Shown here in pieces: positions 1 to 7,952 of a stretch of 27,535 nucleotides of DNA. Numbering within the stretch: position 1 is the first letter of the stretch; every line of letters starts with the position of its first letter. The position numbers were made by a program, and so were the translations under genes. The notes below the pieces were generated by a model. That model did not search any database. It saw nothing but the letters and a program-made list of their open reading frames with translations, and was not told the origin of the DNA. The stretch lies in NCBI GenBank assembly GCA_937957985.1, contig CALGOH010000254.1:1-27535 (forward strand), read 5' to 3'. The stretch is from an uncultured Verrucomicrobiae bacterium. GTDB lineage: Bacteria; Verrucomicrobiota; Verrucomicrobiia; Verrucomicrobiales; Akkermansiaceae.

Positions 1-2
1 AC

Positions 3-677
3 AACGAACTCGGCATCCACGAATTCGACTGGGAGGACTGCGGCCCGGACCGCAACGAGATGAGCTGGTGGTACCACAGCTTCGAACCGAAGGAGAAGTG
101 GCTGCATGCCGATGACCGCCTGGGCCGCTACCGCGAGGTGAGCTTTCCCAAGGGGATGGAAAGCTGGTTCTCGCTGGACTTCGACCCGCGGAAAGCCGGC
201 TGGGAGCGTGGGCTGGCGCCCTTCGGAGCGGCGGACGGGAAGCAGGAGATCATCAGCGAGGATCTCGGGACCTGCCCGCACGACTTCTGTGCCTGCCACG
301 ACCCGATCCACACCCTCTGGGAGGATGACGTGCTGCTGTTGCGCGGGGAGTTTGAGTTCCCGCCCTTCGAGGAGGGCTATCGCTACCGCCTGCTGCACGG
401 CATGATCTCGCATCCCGGTTCGGGTGGCGGATATCGCCTCTACATCAACGGCAAGCCATTCATCGAGCAGAAGACCGGAACCGATCGCCGCGGCGGCGGG
501 ATCCCGATCGGCGGGGTGATTCCGCGGGAACTGTGGGCCGAGTTCGCCAAGGGTCCGGTGACGCTCTCGGCGATCAGCTTCAAGAAGCATCATCCACGCA
601 CCGGGAAGTACGGAGGCAATCTGTGCTTCTTCATGCAGCGCATGAAAGTGCCGCCGGTGATCGAGCCTGGAGGTTAG
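3..677 (+). CDS. C-terminal part of an unrecognised protein (5' end outside window)
   Basis: The reading frame is open from the first complete codon (position 3), so the gene begins upstream and only its last 225 codons are here, ending in TAG at 675-677. The ATG at 60 is internal, because the residues before it (NELGIHEFDWEDCGPDR) read as ordinary protein. The visible part is rich in Trp, Tyr, His and Gly. It has a stretch with YRLYINGKPFIEQ followed by a GGGIPIGG loop and ends with a beta-rich segment (PVTLSAISFKKHH). The YRLYINGK pattern resembles the ligand-display strands of jelly-roll modules often found at the C-terminus of large exported enzymes of this phylum; that is an inference from style, not a family match. 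I cannot name the function. It converges on the SHD1-like gene across a 193-base gap. Confidence 0.75.
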   Translation, partial: NELGIHEFDWEDCGPDRNEMSWWYHSFEPKEKWLHADDRLGRYREVSFPKGMESWFSLDFDPRKAGWERGLAPFGAADGKQEIISEDLGTCPHDFCACHDPIHTLWEDDVLLLRGEFEFPPFEEGYRYRLLHGMISHPGSGGGYRLYINGKPFIEQKTGTDRRGGGIPIGGVIPRELWAEFAKGPVTLSAISFKKHHPRTGKYGGNLCFFMQRMKVPPVIEPGG

Positions 678-684
678 CAAACAC

Positions 685-714
685 GCGACGGCCCTTCCGG
701 ATGGAATGCGTCGC
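685..714 (+). terminator. Weak hairpin after the unknown gene
   Basis: GCGACG (685-690) can pair with CGTCGC (709-714), and TTCC (694-697) with GGAA (703-706) inside it, giving an imperfect hairpin just after the TAG at 677. No T-run follows, so it is only a possible end-of-transcript structure. The rest of the 678-870 gap shows no convincing gene. Confidence 0.25.
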
Positions 715-851
715 TCGCTCCTTGCCTGCGGATGCCTTCGGGATCTCGGGCAACTTCATCTCCTCGCACCAGGAGGCCTTGTAGGGCTTCATCCGCTCGG
801 ATTTGTGGTCCGATCGGGCTGCAAGCCGGACGGTTGTTCGTTTCGTAAAGC

Positions 852-880
852 GGGCAGGAAATCCGGAGGATCATCTGCCC
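852..880 (-). terminator. Hairpin spanning the stop codon of the SHD1-like gene
   Basis: GGGCAG (852-857) pairs with CTGCCC (875-880). A symmetric 3x3 internal loop follows, then ATCC (861-864) pairs with GGAT (868-871). The TGA stop (871-873 on the minus strand) lies inside the structure. No T-tract follows in the minus direction, so this is not a classical intrinsic terminator. It may protect the 3' end or assist termination. Confidence 0.4.
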
Positions 881-1578
881 AGCGAAATCGTCATCACCAG
901 TCTGTCGACGACGCCGACCTTCTCTTCGCTTAGGCTCACGAGATTCTCACGCGAGATCTGGGGGAGGAAGACGACATCTTCCTGGGCGATCGTCTTCTTC
1001 TCGTTTGCGGTGATTCTCACAAGGCGATCCCCGGTAAGGTTCAGCTTCTCATCAAGCTGCTCGAGCCGGATCTTCAGGCTCACGTATTCCCCGTGGATGA
1101 AGTATTCCACATCGCTGATCCGCTCGAATCGCTGTGGAGTGAGGCGGATGACGCGATGTCCGCCCCGGGGCACCCCGAACCAGGCCGACTGCGTCGCACG
1201 TTCCCAGAGCTTGCGGGCGACTCCGAACCGGCTCGCCAGCTCCCACATATCCTCACCGGGATTGGAGAAACCGGTGAAGAACGAGGAGGCACCGGGTTGG
1301 TTGGCACCGGCGCCTTCGGCCATACTCTCAAGGTCCCTTCTGCAGTTGTGGAGCAGCGTCTGGTCCTCGTCGCTGAGGCGCGCGAGCGGAAGCGAGAATT
1401 CACGGCTGTCGGACTTCCGCTTCAAGGTGATCGAGTCGCCCTTCACGCTGACCAGGGAGGCATTGAGCGCCTTGCCGTTGTTCGAGGTCCATTCGCGGGT
1501 CTTCAGCAACGACGTGTCCTGTGCGGACAGGGCTCCCATCGACAGGAGACCCAGGAAGATGACGAGGGCTTTGACCAT
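871..1578 (-). CDS. Exported protein with an SHD1-like N-terminal domain
   Basis: This 235-aa protein starts with a clear signal peptide (MVKALVIFLGLLSMGALSAQ), which fixes the ATG at 1576-1578. The reading frame extends 39 codons upstream, but that part is arginine/proline-rich and unlike a real N-terminus. Residues 28-75 carry the pattern REWTSNNGKALNA, then a short beta stretch, then FSLPLARLSDEDQ. This is the usual form of the SHD1-like (SLA1 homology 1) module common in exported proteins of Planctomycetota and Verrucomicrobiota. The remaining 160 residues are not recognised; they include MWELASRFGVARKLWE and a basic stretch near 138-150. It is probably periplasmic or surface-located with a protein- or ligand-binding role; the exact function is unknown. 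It lies downstream of the GreA-like gene on the same strand, with a 148-base gap that could hold its own promoter. Confidence 0.75.
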   Translation of the reverse strand: MVKALVIFLGLLSMGALSAQDTSLLKTREWTSNNGKALNASLVSVKGDSITLKRKSDSREFSLPLARLSDEDQTLLHNCRRDLESMAEGAGANQPGASSFFTGFSNPGEDMWELASRFGVARKLWERATQSAWFGVPRGGHRVIRLTPQRFERISDVEYFIHGEYVSLKIRLEQLDEKLNLTGDRLVRITANEKKTIAQEDVVFLPQISRENLVSLSEEKVGVVDRLVMTISLGR

Positions 1579-1726
1579 CGCGTCCAGAGATAACGGGCCA
1601 ACCGGGCCGGACAAGCGTCGCTTTTCTTTCGGTTCGCGCGGAGCGCGAGGGAGCGGATCAACGGAGCGGATCTGGAAGTCATCAAGGCTCAACAAAAGTC
1701 GAACGATGAGACTGTTGTCGGAGTTT

Positions 1727-2191
1727 TTACGAGACCTCCATGATCATGTGGCCGGTCTCATCGATCAGGTCTCCGAGCGTGCATCCGATCAGCGACCGGT
1801 AGAGGGGGCTGTCGGGCCCCAGCAGGGTGAGGGTTCGGCCGTCGTGATCGACTTCATGGCCTCCTCCTGCCGGAAGAAGGAGAAACCATTCGGTCTCGCC
1901 ATCGCGGTCGGCTTCCACCATCGCCCCGCACTCAATGGCGTCGCTGATCTCGAAGTCCCTGGCCTCGAACGCTTCCAGACGCTCGCAGGCGGCGGCGAGT
2001 TCATCGACCTGCCGCGCCTGCCCGGCGGCCAGGTAGGAGGCCTCGAGGCTGCGGGTGTCGTACTTGCCCTCGGCGCGGCTGCCGGGATCGGTGGCGGCGG
2101 CATGGGCCTCGCGGGCGGCCGCTTTCAGTCGCTCCAGTTGCTGCCGCAGGTCGGCACGGACGCGATGGAGCAGTTCGGTTTTCGGGCTCAT
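1727..2191 (-). CDS. GreA/GreB-family transcription elongation factor-like protein
   Basis: A cytoplasmic 154-aa protein. Residues 1-75 form a charged, Leu/Ala-rich probable coiled coil including the family block GKYDTRSLEASYLA. Residues 90-154 match the FKBP-like C-terminal domain of GreA/GreB (ISDAIECGAMVEAD, then LLLPAGGG, then GPDSPLYRSLIG and LGDLID). Gre factors bind in the secondary channel of RNA polymerase and stimulate cleavage of backtracked transcripts. This shorter variant belongs to a Gre-like group in which that activity is not assured, because the acidic coiled-coil tip is not clearly the GreA one (inference). The ATG at 2189-2191 has no visible Shine-Dalgarno. The gene diverges from the ArsC/Spx-like gene with only about 20-50 bases between starts, so both may share a promoter region. 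Confidence 0.85.
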   Translation of the reverse strand: MSPKTELLHRVRADLRQQLERLKAAAREAHAAATDPGSRAEGKYDTRSLEASYLAAGQARQVDELAAACERLEAFEARDFEISDAIECGAMVEADRDGETEWFLLLPAGGGHEVDHDGRTLTLLGPDSPLYRSLIGCTLGDLIDETGHMIMEVS

Positions 2192-2241
2192 CGGAGGCCG
2201 GCAAGCCTTGCGTGAAATCGCCGGCGCGGCAAGATCGGCGC

Positions 2242-2595
2242 GTGATCAGGATCTACACCTACAAGAAGTGCAGCACATGCCGGACTGCGACGAAGTGGCT
2301 GGCTGCCCGCGGCATCGAATTTGATGAGCGGCCGATCCGGGAAACGCCGCCACCGGCGAAGGAGCTTGATGTGATGCTCAAGGCGCGTGGCGGCGAACTG
2401 CGGCGCCTTTTCAACACGTCCAGCCAGGACTATCGGGACGCCGGGTTGAAGGATCGGTTGGAGGGCATGACCAAGGACGAGGCCTTCGCGATTCTCCGCG
2501 AGAATGGCAATCTCGTGAAACGTCCGTTCCTGATCGGAGACGGGGTTGCGGTGAATGGCTTTCGCGAGAGCGAGTGGGAGGAAGTGCTGGGGTAG
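2242..2595 (+). CDS. ArsC/Spx-family thioredoxin-fold protein
   Basis: A 117-aa protein of the arsenate reductase-like family (ArsC/Spx/MgsR). It has the N-terminal beta strand IRIYTYKK followed by the redox motif C10-S-T-C13, the middle block RRLFNTSSQDYRDAGLKD and the C-terminal signature GNLVKRPFLIGDG. Family members either reduce arsenate with glutathione/glutaredoxin or, as Spx, bind RNA polymerase. The CxxC and the lack of the classical ArsC loop place it nearer the Spx/YffB-like branch, so arsenate reduction should not be assumed. The GTG at 2242 is preferred because it places the first strand at the N-terminus, as in relatives. An in-frame GTG at 2212 would add ten residues (KSPARQDRR) with no family counterpart. 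Its TAG is one base from the stop of the convergent oxidoreductase gene. Confidence 0.85.
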   Translation: MIRIYTYKKCSTCRTATKWLAARGIEFDERPIRETPPPAKELDVMLKARGGELRRLFNTSSQDYRDAGLKDRLEGMTKDEAFAILRENGNLVKRPFLIGDGVAVNGFRESEWEEVLG

Positions 2596-2596
2596 C

Positions 2597-3847
2597 TCAG
2601 ACCGTCAGCCCGGAGGTGTCGAATTCGAGCGCCGCCTTCGAGTTCACGACTTCATCCCAGGTCACGGTTTCGCCGCTGCGGTAGCAGGCTTCGCGGGCGA
2701 GCAGGGCGAGGTAGTGGCTTTGCACGCTGGGCGCCACGGTTTCCTGGGCGTGGTTGCCGTTGGTGATGTTGTCGTGGAAGGTCTTCCAGTTGTTGGCGAC
2801 GCCGCGCTCGTAGAGACCGCGGACCTTCTCCTTCATGAAGCTGTCCCCGTTGAAGGACTTCTCGCCGCGGATGAAGACCTCGCCGGAGTAGTCGGCGCTC
2901 AGGCTGCCGAGGCTGCCGTGGAGCTTGACCCAGATGCCGTGATGGTTGGGCAGGCCATGGCCTTCGAAGCGCTTCGCGCGAAGCTCGACCGTGAAGCCGT
3001 CACCGTAGTCGTAGCTGGCGACCCAGCGGTCGCGGACGTCGCCGGGCCGCGGCTCGGGGAGCTTGTCGAGAAGCACGCGGCCGGTGTGGCCGGTGGCCGA
3101 GACGGGGTTGCGGCCGATCATCAGGCTCGCCATGTCGATCGCGTGGATGCTGAACTCGACGAGGGACTCGCCGCACAGGTCGCGCCACTGCAGCCAGTTC
3201 TTCAGCTTCGCCTCCTTCGGCCCGGTCGGGGTGCGGATCTCGAAAGCCGGGCAGGTGCCCTCGATTTCGCCGTAGCCGAGCGTGCCGAGGTCCCCGGCGG
3301 CGACGCGGCGGGCGGCCTCGGGATAGTGGGCGAGCGCGCGGGTCTGGAAATCGACGAGAAAACAGCGCTTCCTTTCCGCCGCCCTGCGTGCGGCGGCCTC
3401 GATCCGCGCGACGCCGGGGGCATCGACCGCGATCGGCTTGGCCAGCCAGACGTGATGACCGGCCTCGACGGCCGCTTCGACCTGCTCGGGGTGGAAATAC
3501 GGCGGCGATAGTACGGCCACGATGTCGATGCCGCCGGCGTCGAGCATCCGCTTGAAGCAGTCGAGCCCGGTGAATCGCCGCTCTGCCGGGACCCCGAACT
3601 TCTCGCCCTTGCTGTCGACCGCATCCCGGAAGTAGTCGGCGAGCGCGGCGATCTCGAAGCGGCCGTCCTTCACCGCGACCGAAGCGACCGTGTCGCAGCG
3701 TCCGCCGCAGCCGATGATGCCGACCTTGAGCTTGCCGGCACCGGTGTCCTGGGCGCGGGTGATGGTGGGAAGCGAAGCCGCGGCCGTGGCGAGGCCGGCG
3801 GTGGCGAGGAATTGTCTGCGTTTGGTGGGAATCGGGTGGTCGGTCAT
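2597..3847 (-). CDS. Tat-exported Gfo/Idh/MocA family oxidoreductase
   Basis: A 416-aa NAD(P)-dependent sugar oxidoreductase. The N-terminus has a twin-arginine signal (KRRQFLATAGLATAAA, residues 9-24), so it is exported folded with bound cofactor. The Rossmann motif KVGIIGCGGR is at 41-50. The catalytic lysine block reads LAKPIAVD (Lys137) in place of the usual EKP, and EFSIHAIDMA (His235, Asp238) fits the family's catalytic histidine region. The ATG at 3845-3847 is chosen because the Tat signal begins there; the open frame upstream lies in another gene. It sits four bases after the stop of the DUF1080 gene, the last gene of a five-gene operon. Exported members paired with DUF1080 proteins oxidise the C3 hydroxyl of glycosides. 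That pairing makes periplasmic 3-keto sugar formation the most likely role (inference); the substrate is unknown. Confidence 0.9.
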   Translation of the reverse strand: MTDHPIPTKRRQFLATAGLATAAASLPTITRAQDTGAGKLKVGIIGCGGRCDTVASVAVKDGRFEIAALADYFRDAVDSKGEKFGVPAERRFTGLDCFKRMLDAGGIDIVAVLSPPYFHPEQVEAAVEAGHHVWLAKPIAVDAPGVARIEAAARRAAERKRCFLVDFQTRALAHYPEAARRVAAGDLGTLGYGEIEGTCPAFEIRTPTGPKEAKLKNWLQWRDLCGESLVEFSIHAIDMASLMIGRNPVSATGHTGRVLLDKLPEPRPGDVRDRWVASYDYGDGFTVELRAKRFEGHGLPNHHGIWVKLHGSLGSLSADYSGEVFIRGEKSFNGDSFMKEKVRGLYERGVANNWKTFHDNITNGNHAQETVAPSVQSHYLALLAREACYRSGETVTWDEVVNSKAALEFDTSGLTV

Positions 3848-3851
3848 GGTC

Positions 3852-5273
3852 TTAGAGTTCCTTGATGAAGATGTTGCGGAATTGAACGAGGCTCGAGGCG
3901 TGGTTGTACTTCCCGTTCGGCATCTTGCCGCCGTGGTGCTGGAAGCCGATCGGTCCGGATTCCGGAATGCCGGGAAGCCGGGCGTCATCGATCACCGTCC
4001 GGCCGTTGAGGTTCACGGTGAGGCGATCACCCTGCATGCGGATGATGAAGCGGTTCCAATCGCCGACGGGATGGTCGGCCCGTGCCTTCGGCACCACCGC
4101 GGCGCGGACCTCCGGCGGCATCTTCGGGTCCATTCGGTAGCCCCAGACCTCGCCGGACCCGATGGGCCAGCACCAGATGTTGCATTGCGAATCGATCTCT
4201 CCACGCAGCAGGATGCCGGAGTCGGCGTTCGGCATGGGAGTGGTGATCGTGTTGCCCTCGGCGTCCTTCTTGAACGATCCGTCGGGAAGAATCGTCGGCA
4301 CCGGGTAGAGGCCGTGGGTCTCCTTGATGCGCCAGTCGACATGCAGTTCGAAGTCGCCGAACGATTCCTCGGTCCAGAGGTGCTTGTCGTTGAGATCCGG
4401 CGCCTCGCTGAGCGCGTCGTAGTCGATCACGCCATCGACCACCTTCCAGTGCCCGACGCTTTTCGGGTGCACCTTCCAGCCGTCGAGCGACTCACCGTCG
4501 AAAAGCGAACGCATGCCGTTGGCGACCGAGCGGTTGCCTTCGAGCGGCATCAGCTCGATCCTGCGGAACTCGGTCGGATGGGTCTCGGCCTGGATGGCGA
4601 CGTAGCCGCTGGTGAGCGGGGTGCCGTCGTCGAGACGCGTCTCCGAGTAGCGAAGGACATCCCGGCCGTTGACGAAGTGCGCGATGGTGTCGCCGCGGAC
4701 CTCGGCCTCGACCGTGACCCAGTCGAGGCCGCTGAAACGATCGGATGACGAGGTGTCTCCGCCGCCTTCGCTTTCCTCGCCGTCCAGCGTGACCTTGGTT
4801 CCGGGGGTGAAGAGGTTGCCCATCGGACGGTTGGAGAACTTCCCTCCCTTCTCCGGGTCGTTGCCCCAGAACTGGACCTCGATCGAGTCGGGAAAATTCT
4901 GCTCCAGTTCCATTGTCTCCGGAGGCTGCGAATGGAGCATCAGCCCGTTGTTGCGGAAGGCCCATTCGGGTCCGCCCCCGGCCTGGTCACCGGTGAAGCG
5001 GAACTCGGCGCGGATGCGGTAGTGACTGTAGGGCGTCTTGTAGAACAGATGGCCGAAGCCGTCGGTGAACTTCCCGCCGGCGTCCTCGTAGCTGACCTTC
5101 AGGAGTCCGTCCTCGACGCGGAAGATGTCGTTCGGGTTCTCGCCGACCGGCGATCCGGCGAACTTGGGCGTCCAGCCGTCGAGGTCCTTGCCGTTGAACA
5201 GCGGAATCCAGTCGCCCGCGGCGGGAACCGCCAGCGGAAGGATTCCGAGGGGAGCGAGATGGATGAGCTTCAT
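3852..5273 (-). CDS. Tandem DUF1080 (3-keto-disaccharide hydrolase-like) protein
   Basis: A 473-aa exported protein with two DUF1080 domains. The signal peptide is about residues 1-19 (MKLIHLAPLGILPLAVPAAG). Each domain opens with the family hallmark: LFNGKDLDGW at 25-34 and LFDGESLDGW at 257-266. Both have concanavalin-like beta-sandwich features. In the first, SHYRIRAEFRF and a GPEWAFRNNGLML block are visible; in the second, ADSGILLRGEID and a C-terminal FRNIFIKEL strand. DUF1080 is a LamG-like fold now associated with cleavage of 3-keto-glycosides. A double-domain protein is longer than the common single-domain form of about 250 aa. It starts 10 bases after the PPC-protein stop and ends 4 bases before the Gfo/Idh gene, consistent with a shared pathway. 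No Shine-Dalgarno is obvious, so translation may be coupled. Confidence 0.9.
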   Translation of the reverse strand: MKLIHLAPLGILPLAVPAAGDWIPLFNGKDLDGWTPKFAGSPVGENPNDIFRVEDGLLKVSYEDAGGKFTDGFGHLFYKTPYSHYRIRAEFRFTGDQAGGGPEWAFRNNGLMLHSQPPETMELEQNFPDSIEVQFWGNDPEKGGKFSNRPMGNLFTPGTKVTLDGEESEGGGDTSSSDRFSGLDWVTVEAEVRGDTIAHFVNGRDVLRYSETRLDDGTPLTSGYVAIQAETHPTEFRRIELMPLEGNRSVANGMRSLFDGESLDGWKVHPKSVGHWKVVDGVIDYDALSEAPDLNDKHLWTEESFGDFELHVDWRIKETHGLYPVPTILPDGSFKKDAEGNTITTPMPNADSGILLRGEIDSQCNIWCWPIGSGEVWGYRMDPKMPPEVRAAVVPKARADHPVGDWNRFIIRMQGDRLTVNLNGRTVIDDARLPGIPESGPIGFQHHGGKMPNGKYNHASSLVQFRNIFIKEL

Positions 5274-5283
5274 GTCGGGTGGG

Positions 5284-7713
5284 CTAGCGCTTCTCCGCCT
5301 GGCGCCGGAGTTGTTCGAGGCGGGACAGCGGCTTGTCCGCTGGGGGCTTTGGCGTCGCCGTTTCCGTTCCCGAAGCTGCCGGCCGGGGCTTGTCGATGCG
5401 CAGGGTGCCGCCCTGGGCGCACTGGTGGAGCACGTGGCCGCCGGCCTCGGGGATGTCGATACGCAGGAAAAGGCCGCTGTGTTTCCCCACGACCGCGTTT
5501 TTTGCCACCGTCACGGGGAAGGTCAGTTGCGTGGTGTCCCTGGTGAAGCTCCGGGCCTCGGTGGAGGCGCCGTGGGGAAGGCCGACCAGTTCGGCACGGG
5601 CTTCTCCGCTGAACTCGCGGGCGTGTTCGAGTTGGCAGACCACCGGCACGTCGCGGCCCTGTTCGGTGGCGCCGAGGTCGATCGTGGCGGAAAGCCACGG
5701 CTCGACGACCCGCAGCGTGACGAACTCGGAGGAGACGATCACCGGGCCTGCCGGCGTATCGGCCTCGGCGAGCACCGCGAGGCGCCATTCGCCCGGCGGA
5801 GCGTCCGGAGTGGCGTTGATCTCGTACGAGGCCTCGGTCGCCTTCGCCTCCAGGGGCACGGTTTCCGGCGCGCCGATGCCCGGAGGGCGCCACAGCAGGC
5901 GCAGAGTGACCTTGCCGTCGTGGCCGGAGCGCCCGACCCGCGTCTTCAGTTTGATCGTGCCCCCGGGAACGATCGGCGTCGTCGGCGATTCGAGTTGGAC
6001 GCGGATCGGAGCCTCCTCGATCACGGCGACGGCGATGTCGTCCGAACTCCAGCTATGGTAGGCGCCTTCGTTGTTGATCTCGACGTGGTGGATCTCCTCC
6101 CGCAGCGGGCCGTCGACTTCGGGAACCTTCTCGCCGGTCGCGCGGATGCGGAAACGATGGTAGCCGCCGGCGATCGGCGCGTCGGCCGCGGCGCGGAACA
6201 GCAGGGGGAAGTTGTTCAGCGAGCGCGGAACCGGCGGCACTTCCATGGTGACACCCGCCGGCAGCGACAGCGCCTCGAAGGTGACTTCGCAGCCGAGGTT
6301 GCCGCGGCTGATGTTGACCGGCGTGGCGTAGAGGTTGCCGCGGGGAATGCAGATCATCTTCCGCGCCTGCGAATTGTTGCGCTCGGCGACCGGGAGGCTT
6401 GCGGAAATGGCGGGGGCGCGGGGGAGAATCTCCAACCGATAAATGAAGTCCGGCCCCGACCGGCCGAGCTTGTCGCGGAGGTGGAGCTGGTAGTCGCCGT
6501 CCTCCGGGCATTTCCAGCGGATTAACGAATCGGGTCCGTCCTGGTCGTCGTTGCTCTCCAGCACCTTGCCGTCGGGTCCGCGCAGGACGATGACCGAATC
6601 GAGTGGCGAGCGCAGGTGGCGGGCCAGGATGCGGATGTCGTAGTTGTGATCCTTGCGTGCCGGAAAGCGGAACCAGTCGATGTCCTGGTCCGCGGAAAGG
6701 AGTCCATGCACGGCACAGGGCGGGGCGGGAAGCGCGGTCGTCGCCCCGGGGCCGTTGTTGGGTTCGACTTCGGTTAGATGAGGAATCGGGGAGACCTCGA
6801 TCCAGTTCGGCGAAGGCGAGGGGAGTCCGTCGCGCTCGGCAAAGACGGGATGCAGGCCCGACGCATCTGAGGGAATGCTGATCTCACGGACGATTTCGCC
6901 CGCGAGATCGCCGATGAACCGGAAGGCCACCGTTTCGCCCGGCCGGGCGCCGGGCGGAAACACGGCGGAAGGGCGGGGGAAGGTGCCGACGTGGAGCCGG
7001 TACTGGGAGGCATCGCTTCCTTCATACGCCGCTTCCCGTAGCGAGATCCGGTAAAGGCCGTCATCGGGCGCGACGATCGAGGCGAAGGCGTCGGTGCGGA
7101 GCAGCGTGGCGTCGTCGCAGGCGGCGATTTCCCGGCCTTCCGGATCGAGGATCGCCACCCGTGCATCGAAGAAGACGCGTCCGAGCCGCATCGCCTCGAC
7201 CTCGACCGAGAGAGGTTCGCCCTTCCTGAGCGGGACCGCGAAGACGTCCTCGTCCTCCAGCGCGGCCACACCCTCGATCGTCACGTTCCGCGCGATCCTC
7301 TGCGCGGTTTCGAAGTCGTTGTTGGGCTCGGCTTCGGCGACCGTCGGGAACGCTCCGACCCAGAAGCTGCGCAGGTAGCTCACGCCGCCGTCGGTGCGCA
7401 GCCGGACGGGGTGTTCGCCCAGCGGCGCGTCGGGACTGATGCGGATCCTGGCGATGGCCACCTTGCCGTCGCGGACTTCCTTCTTCGCGCCGTCCTTCTC
7501 CTCGGTACGGACGCGCTCCTCCAGCGACAGCACCTCGATGCCCGGACGCTGGAGCAGCAACTCCCGCGGTTGGTGCAGTCGTTCGCCGTAGAGTCGGATC
7601 ATCATTTCCGTCCCCCGCTGGCCGCCACGCGGCTGGACGTGCCGGACATCCGGAGTGAACGAGGCCGCCGCGAGCGGGGCGGCGAGGACGAGCCAGATGA
7701 GCGCTCGTTTCAT
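5284..7713 (-). CDS. Large exported protein with two PPC domains
   Basis: An 809-aa protein with a signal peptide (MKRALIWLVLAAPLAAASF). An N-terminal IPT/Ig-like segment (residues 20-120, RHVQPRGGQRGTEMMIRLYG) is followed by two bacterial pre-peptidase C-terminal (PPC) domains, each opening with an acidic EPNN motif (EAEPNN near 127, EVEPNN near 315) and containing the typical D-x-D-x-F block (DEDVFAVPL; DIDWFRFPA). The rest (about 430-770) is Ig-like or beta-sandwich, and the C-terminus is Pro/Lys-rich. There is no protease domain, so this is a standalone binding or scaffold protein of the kind encoded beside DUF1501 genes in Planctomycetota and Verrucomicrobiota. Its ATG overlaps the stop of the 77-aa gene by 4 bases. 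The role is unknown; cell-surface glycan or metal binding is a guess from the fold. Confidence 0.85.
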   Translation of the reverse strand: MKRALIWLVLAAPLAAASFTPDVRHVQPRGGQRGTEMMIRLYGERLHQPRELLLQRPGIEVLSLEERVRTEEKDGAKKEVRDGKVAIARIRISPDAPLGEHPVRLRTDGGVSYLRSFWVGAFPTVAEAEPNNDFETAQRIARNVTIEGVAALEDEDVFAVPLRKGEPLSVEVEAMRLGRVFFDARVAILDPEGREIAACDDATLLRTDAFASIVAPDDGLYRISLREAAYEGSDASQYRLHVGTFPRPSAVFPPGARPGETVAFRFIGDLAGEIVREISIPSDASGLHPVFAERDGLPSPSPNWIEVSPIPHLTEVEPNNGPGATTALPAPPCAVHGLLSADQDIDWFRFPARKDHNYDIRILARHLRSPLDSVIVLRGPDGKVLESNDDQDGPDSLIRWKCPEDGDYQLHLRDKLGRSGPDFIYRLEILPRAPAISASLPVAERNNSQARKMICIPRGNLYATPVNISRGNLGCEVTFEALSLPAGVTMEVPPVPRSLNNFPLLFRAAADAPIAGGYHRFRIRATGEKVPEVDGPLREEIHHVEINNEGAYHSWSSDDIAVAVIEEAPIRVQLESPTTPIVPGGTIKLKTRVGRSGHDGKVTLRLLWRPPGIGAPETVPLEAKATEASYEINATPDAPPGEWRLAVLAEADTPAGPVIVSSEFVTLRVVEPWLSATIDLGATEQGRDVPVVCQLEHAREFSGEARAELVGLPHGASTEARSFTRDTTQLTFPVTVAKNAVVGKHSGLFLRIDIPEAGGHVLHQCAQGGTLRIDKPRPAASGTETATPKPPADKPLSRLEQLRRQAEKR

Positions 7714-7943
7714 CGCCGGAAGATGCGGTCGAGCGGTTCGAAGACCGCATTGGTCCAGTGCGACTCGGCCACCTTGAACTCGATCGGGCCGCTGATCCGG
7801 ATGCCTTCGGCGAATTTCGAAATCGAGCGGTATTCGGGCAGCTTGGTGTCGGGATTCAGTGCCGTGCCCCTTTCCATGACCGCGAAGTAGAACGCGACGT
7901 AGGCGAAGGCCGCGGCGAAGACGGCGACGAGGAACTTCTTCAT
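7710..7943 (-). CDS. Small membrane-anchored protein of unknown function
   Basis: A 77-aa protein with one N-terminal hydrophobic helix (residues 4-23, FLVAVFAAAFAYVAFYFAVM) preceded by two lysines, so it is anchored with its C-terminus outside or is an uncleaved signal. The remaining 50 residues (SISKFAEGIRISGPIEFKVAESHW) match no domain I know. The gene is real by context: it starts 9 bases after the DUF1501 stop and its stop overlaps the PPC-protein start in an ATGA. Its codon use and GC content match its neighbours. It could anchor or assemble the DUF1501 and PPC proteins at the membrane, but that is only an inference from position. Confidence 0.75.
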   Translation of the reverse strand: MKKFLVAVFAAAFAYVAFYFAVMERGTALNPDTKLPEYRSISKFAEGIRISGPIEFKVAESHWTNAVFEPLDRIFRR

Positions 7944-7952
7944 CGCGAGGGG

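Noticed and set aside
2242..2595. Arsenic resistance determinant
   Set aside because: Only a generic ArsC/Spx-like fold with CxxC is present, with no ArsB, ArsR or ACR3 nearby, so the family is not evidence of arsenate reduction.
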